This document shows positions 5,796-6,952 of a stretch of 6,952 nt of DNA, piece after piece. Location: positions 1 to 6,952 of the forward strand of contig JAGHYP010000150.1 in the NCBI GenBank assembly GCA_017743585.1, read 5' to 3'. The position numbers and the translations under genes are program-made. Position 1 is the stretch's first letter. The number at the start of each line of letters is the position of its first letter. This DNA is from Chloroflexota bacterium. Lineage in GTDB: Bacteria; Chloroflexota; Anaerolineae; Aggregatilineales; UBA2796. The notes below the pieces were generated by a model. The model was given only the letters and a program-made list of their open reading frames with translations, was not told where the DNA came from and ran no database searches.

Positions 5796-5954
5796 ATGAG
5801 ACAGAAGGTGAGCAGTGAGCAGCACAACGGTAAAGACGCACAGCGCGCGGCGAAGGGTCCGCTAGCGTCAAAAGCAGCGCCGACCAAAGTGATCGGCTTC
5901 AGCGAGATCGGCTTCGGCGTCCTCGTTGCGGTCTTGACAGCTTGGGCAGTATAA
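5796..5954 (+). CDS. Possible 52-residue single-pass membrane peptide
   Basis: A small frame runs from ATG 5796 to TAA 5952-5954. The first 31 residues are hydrophilic and positively charged (K/R at 2, 4, 13, 17, 20, 26, 31). The remainder, starting at VIGFSEIGFG and ending VLVAVLTAWAV, is hydrophobic enough for a C-terminal membrane helix, with one glutamate (E37). A DNA duplication of GATCGGCTTC (5891-5900 and 5906-5915) gives IGFSE-IGFGV. There is no convincing ribosome binding site before the ATG; GTG 5808 is an alternative start. The peroxiredoxin ATG follows 39 bp after the stop, so the two could be co-transcribed. The composition looks protein-like, but a chance frame is not excluded. 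I recognise no family. Confidence 0.42.
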   Translation: MRQKVSSEQHNGKDAQRAAKGPLASKAAPTKVIGFSEIGFGVLVAVLTAWAV

Positions 5955-5955
5955 T
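5926..5955 (+). promoter_or_regulatory. Candidate promoter for the peroxiredoxin
   Basis: A perfect TATAAT lies at 5950-5955, with TTGCGG at 5926-5931 giving an 18-nt spacer and a transcript start near 5962, about 31 nt before the ATG. A perfect TTGACA also occurs at 5934-5939, but its 10-nt spacing is too short for a normal sigma-70-type promoter. The TATAAT overlaps the stop codon of the small frame upstream. Confidence 0.45.
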
Positions 5956-5979
5956 TGCGGCGTCTTGTCCACAGAGTGC

Positions 5980-5984
5980 GAGGA
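5980..5984 (+). promoter_or_regulatory. Ribosome binding site GAGGA that sets the peroxiredoxin start
   Basis: GAGGA is 9 nt before the ATG at 5994. It supports that start over the in-frame TTG at 5955, which would add 13 residues (ending in RGRST) outside the family fold and sits on the presumed promoter. Confidence 0.7.
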
Positions 5985-5993
5985 CGATCCACC

Positions 5994-6464
5994 ATGAGCG
6001 AGCTGCCGAGCTTGCAGGCGCTCTCGGCTATCAGCCTGCAGGATGACACAGGGCGCGCGGTCAGCCTGACCGAGTTTTTAGGCAAGCGCCTGCTCATCTT
6101 TTTCTTTCCGGAAGCAGGCACGCCGGGCTGCACTGAGCAGGCATGCGGCTTCCGCGATGCCTTTCCGCAAATTCAAGCGAGGGGCGCGCTCGTGATCGGC
6201 GTCAGCCCTGACCCGCCTGAGGCGCTTGCCAAGTGGCGCGCCAAAGAGCGACTGCCTTACGTCTTGCTCAGCGACCCTGAGCATCGCCTCGCGCGGGCGT
6301 TCGGCGTTTGGGGCGAGAAAAGCTTGTACGGCAAGAAATACATGGGCGTGATCCGCTCGCATTTCGTGATAGGCGCTGACGGGCGCGTTGAAGCGGCTGA
6401 GATCAAGGTCAGCCCGAAAGAGAGTGTGCAAAAAGGCGTGGCTGCGCTGCTGAAGGACACTTGA
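5994..6464 (+). CDS. bcp: Peroxiredoxin Q/BCP (thioredoxin-dependent thiol peroxidase)
   Basis: The 156-residue product has the family's normal length and is cytoplasmic. It reduces hydrogen peroxide and organic hydroperoxides and is recycled by thioredoxin. FFPEAGTPGCTEQACGFRD (37-55) matches the BCP active site. C46 is the peroxidatic cysteine, following T43 and P44. C51, five residues on in the same helix, is the resolving cysteine of the atypical two-cysteine PrxQ group. Further family signatures are VIGVSPDPPE (67-76), LLSDPEHRLARAFGVWGEK (91-109), YGKKYMG (112-118) and R121 in IRSHFVIGADG (120-130). The ATG at 5994 is supported by a GAGGA ribosome binding site and by the family N terminus. 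The secreted-protein gene downstream starts on its stop codon (TGATG), so the two are probably translated together. Identification is firm. Confidence 0.97.
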   Translation: MSELPSLQALSAISLQDDTGRAVSLTEFLGKRLLIFFFPEAGTPGCTEQACGFRDAFPQIQARGALVIGVSPDPPEALAKWRAKERLPYVLLSDPEHRLARAFGVWGEKSLYGKKYMGVIRSHFVIGADGRVEAAEIKVSPKESVQKGVAALLKDT

Positions 6465-6952
6465 TGCGCCAATTCGCGCTCGCGTGCGCTGCGTTGATGT
6501 GCGCGCTGTGCCCCGCGCCTGCCCGCGCTGACGATCCGCCGACGGCGACGCCCGATCCAAACGCGCTGACCAACAGCGTCACCTACTGGGACGCCGGCAT
6601 CGCTTTGAAATATCCTGCCGCATGGCAGAAACCCTTGTTCATCAACGGGCAGTTGTTGCTGAGCGCCGATCCTTTGGCTGTTTTGAACGGCGCGATCGAG
6701 CAGCCCGTGGTCGCCCTGCGCTTGATCGAGCCGACTGTTGAGCTCGACCTGCCCAAAGGCAGCGATTTTGTCGAGATCGCCGTCGGCGCCAGCTTGACAG
6801 TTGGCAGCTCGCTGATCGTGCGCGAGTCAGGCGCAGTGACCTTTGCGGGCTTGGATGCTGGCTTCGCTGAGGTGGAGAGTCCCGAATACAAGCTGTACGG
6901 GCAGACGTTCATCGCGCTTTTGCCTGACGGACGCTATGTGGCGTTCAGGTCG
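6464..6952 (+). CDS. Secreted protein with PsbP-like start, 5' part only
   Basis: A frame of 163 codons runs from the ATG at 6464-6466, sharing one base with the peroxiredoxin stop, to the window edge without a stop. Residues 1-22 are a signal peptide, MRQFALACAALMCALCPAPARA, with likely cleavage after ARA. The cysteines at 8, 13 and 16 do not sit in a good lipobox, so a soluble export product is favoured. A short Pro/Thr/Asp linker (23-37) leads to SVTYWDAGIALKYPAAW (38-54). This resembles the 'YxDxxxGxxLxYPxxW' opening of small PsbP-like or uncharacterised secreted domains common in Chloroflexota. It continues with alternating beta strands, such as PVVALRLIEP (81-90), and reaches LPDGRYVAFRS at the edge. 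Codon use is like its neighbours. Its function is unknown. Coupling to the peroxiredoxin may only reflect shared expression. Confidence 0.82.
   Translation, partial: MRQFALACAALMCALCPAPARADDPPTATPDPNALTNSVTYWDAGIALKYPAAWQKPLFINGQLLLSADPLAVLNGAIEQPVVALRLIEPTVELDLPKGSDFVEIAVGASLTVGSSLIVRESGAVTFAGLDAGFAEVESPEYKLYGQTFIALLPDGRYVAFRS

Noticed and set aside
5955..5993. Upstream TTG start extending the peroxiredoxin by 13 residues
   Set aside because: The added residues are outside the family fold, and the TTG overlaps the TATAAT and has no ribosome binding site. ATG 5994 has GAGGA at good spacing.

Overview
The window comes from a GC-rich bacterium. It looks most like a member of the Chloroflexota (Anaerolineae or Thermofonsia type). 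This is an inference, resting mainly on the first gene (a very long Thr/Pro linker joined to a formylglycine-generating-enzyme (FGE)-like domain), on secreted proteins with short beta-rich domains, and on the polytopic membrane protein with an extracytoplasmic tail. No rRNA, tRNA, CRISPR array, prophage or intact insertion sequence was seen.

Layout. (1) Bases 1-1817, plus strand: a two-gene cassette. The 3' end of a gene encodes a Thr/Pro-rich linker and a very compact FGE/SUMF1-like domain. It is followed 30 bp later by a secreted protein of unknown function with a probable C-terminal SH3-like fold. (2) Bases 1818-2191: no intact gene, but minus-strand coding traces broken by stops and frame changes, probably a decayed third gene of the convergent minus-strand operon. 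(3) Bases 2192-5310, minus strand: a two-gene operon with a 4-bp stop/start overlap. The first gene is a polytopic membrane protein with GT-C-like architecture; the second is a GT-B fold family 4 glycosyltransferase. Together they suggest export-linked or cell-surface glycan synthesis. (4) Bases 5311-5795: a long non-coding stretch, more AT-rich than its surroundings. It holds a minus-strand intrinsic terminator, a 16-bp tandem repeat, a hairpin/pseudoknot-like element, a candidate minus-strand promoter and two further inverted repeats. It may encode a small RNA or an attenuated leader for the glycosyltransferase operon. (5) Bases 5796-6952, plus strand: a possible 52-residue membrane peptide, a peroxiredoxin Q/BCP with both catalytic cysteines, and the start of a secreted protein whose ATG overlaps the peroxiredoxin stop codon and which runs off the window.

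The two points most worth a second look are the structured leader or small-RNA candidate at about 5391-5632 (minus strand) and the miniaturised FGE-like domain at the C terminus of the first gene. Nothing here amounts to a proven new system.
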